Below are positions 5,255 to 5,850 of a stretch of 5,850 bases of DNA, in pieces. Source of the stretch: Microbacteriaceae bacterium (lineage in GTDB: Bacteria > Actinomycetota > Actinomycetes > Actinomycetales > Microbacteriaceae); assembly GCA_025464125.1 (NCBI GenBank), contig JAODLU010000278.1, forward strand, positions 1-5,850, given 5' to 3'. Numbering within the stretch: the first letter of the stretch is position 1; each line of letters opens with the position of its first letter. The notes under the pieces were generated by a model. The model had not been told where the DNA came from, ran no database searches, and saw only the letters and a list, made by a program, of their open reading frames with translations. The translations under genes were made by a program, and so were the position numbers.

Positions 5255-5295
5255 TCCAGAATCTGTTCTTGCCGAATCTGCTTATCCCGAACCAG
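5251..5295. repeat. Three tandem degenerate 15-bp repeats in the greA leader
   Basis: Three consecutive 15-mers align without gaps at 5251-5265, 5266-5280 and 5281-5295, sharing a core close to TNNTNCCGAATCTG. Pairwise identity is 11/15, 9/15 and 11/15. The block is less GC-rich than its surroundings and lies between the terminator and the greA ribosome binding site. Role unknown; protein or RNA binding sites, or a decayed duplication, are all possible. Confidence 0.45.
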
Positions 5296-5327
5296 GACTT
5301 CCTGGCGTTCGGCCGAAGGAGCGCACC

Positions 5328-5822
5328 GTGTCCCGCGTGACCACTGAGACCTGGCTTACCCAGGAAGCGTTCGACCGCCGCAGCGCGGAGCTTGCCCAAC
5401 TGGAGAACGAGGGCCGCACCGAGATCGCGAAGAAGATCGAGTCCGCCCGCGAAGAGGGCGACCTGAAAGAGAACGGCGGATACCACGCCGCGAAAGAGGA
5501 GCAGGGCAAGATGGAGGCCCGCATCAGGGTGCTCACCGAGCTGCTGCGCCACGCGAAGGTCGGGGACGCACCCGAGAGTGACGGGGTCGTGGGCTCAGGT
5601 ACGGTGATCACGGCCCGCATCCTCGGCGACGAAAGCGTGTTCCTGCTCGGCAGCCGCGAGATCGTCGGCGAAGACAGTGACCTAGACGTGTACAGCGAGG
5701 GCAGCCCGCTCGGCCAGGCGATCCTCGGCAAGAAGGTCGGCGTCAAGACCAGCTACACCGCCCCCAACGGCCGCGAGATCACGGTCGAGGTCATCTCGGT
5801 CACGCCCTACACGGGCCACTGA
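5328..5822 (+). CDS. greA: Transcription elongation factor GreA
   Basis: 164 aa, the normal length. GreA binds the secondary channel of RNA polymerase and stimulates cleavage of backtracked transcripts. Seen: an N-terminal antiparallel coiled coil (about 10-78) whose tip SAREEGDLKENGGYHAAKEE carries the acidic residues D45 and E48, equivalent to D41 and E44 of E. coli GreA that hold the catalytic magnesium; then a C-terminal FKBP-like domain (about 85-160) with SPLGQAILGKKVG (126-138) and a final VISVTPYTG. Start GTG 5328 is fixed by AAGGAG (5316-5321) at six-base spacing; the frame stays open to 5235, but that part overlaps the terminator hairpin and is not GreA-like. DUF4307 lies upstream on the same strand, as in Rv1081c-Rv1080c. 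Its leader contains a terminator and tandem repeats, which suggests control by premature termination. No terminator is visible in the 28 bases after the stop. Confidence 0.96.
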   Translation: MSRVTTETWLTQEAFDRRSAELAQLENEGRTEIAKKIESAREEGDLKENGGYHAAKEEQGKMEARIRVLTELLRHAKVGDAPESDGVVGSGTVITARILGDESVFLLGSREIVGEDSDLDVYSEGSPLGQAILGKKVGVKTSYTAPNGREITVEVISVTPYTGH

Positions 5823-5850
5823 CCCCCCCTCCATTCGGAGACAGGGTATT

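Noticed and set aside
5235..5327. N-terminal extension of GreA from 5235
   Set aside because: It would begin within the loop of the terminator hairpin and adds 31 non-conserved residues; AAGGAG at 5316-5321 clearly serves GTG 5328.

Overview
The window is about 5.85 kb of GC-rich, almost fully coding chromosomal DNA from an actinobacterium. A Microbacteriaceae-like organism is my best guess. The evidence is a mycothiol enzyme (Mca), a DUF4307 membrane protein, an Rv1086-type cis-prenyltransferase, frequent GTG starts and -10 hexamers placed directly in front of start codons. The species assignment is inference. There is no transposase, phage gene, CRISPR array, tRNA or rRNA, and base use looks even, so this is a conserved core region rather than a mobile island.

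Left part, minus strand: the 5' portion of a phoH2-type gene (PIN domain; the ATPase domain lies beyond base 1) is followed on the map by a 192-bp gap. That gap holds three perfect inverted repeats in a row and a possible promoter. Next come a class-V-fold PLP enzyme of unknown substrate (815-1936) and uppS (1938-2723). The PLP gene starts one base after the uppS stop, so the two are probably translationally coupled.

Centre: uppS diverges from a hemolysin-III/TrhA-type membrane protein gene (2795-3538) across only 71 bp. On each strand a TANNNT hexamer ends exactly six bases before the start codon, which suggests a pair of leaderless transcripts. Converging on the hemolysin-III-like gene is a minus-strand operon of mca (3808-4731) and a 78-aa membrane protein (3575-3811), joined by an ATGA overlap.

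Right part, plus strand: DUF4307 (4793-5203) diverges from mca across 61 bp and is followed by greA (5328-5822). Between them lie a strong intrinsic terminator, a promoter-like sequence just before it, and three tandem degenerate 15-mers. This arrangement resembles the attenuated greA leader of E. coli (GraL).

Gene content and relative strands match the M. tuberculosis Rv1080c-Rv1086 block plus phoH2 (Rv1095), recalled from memory. The exceptions are that the Rv1084-type gene is absent here and the PLP enzyme sits between uppS and phoH2. The products do not form one pathway. They cover transcript-cleavage rescue (GreA), mycothiol-dependent detoxification (Mca), isoprenoid chain synthesis (UppS) and RNA metabolism (PhoH2). 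I see no clearly undescribed system. The most unusual signals are the two structured leaders, in front of phoH2 and greA.
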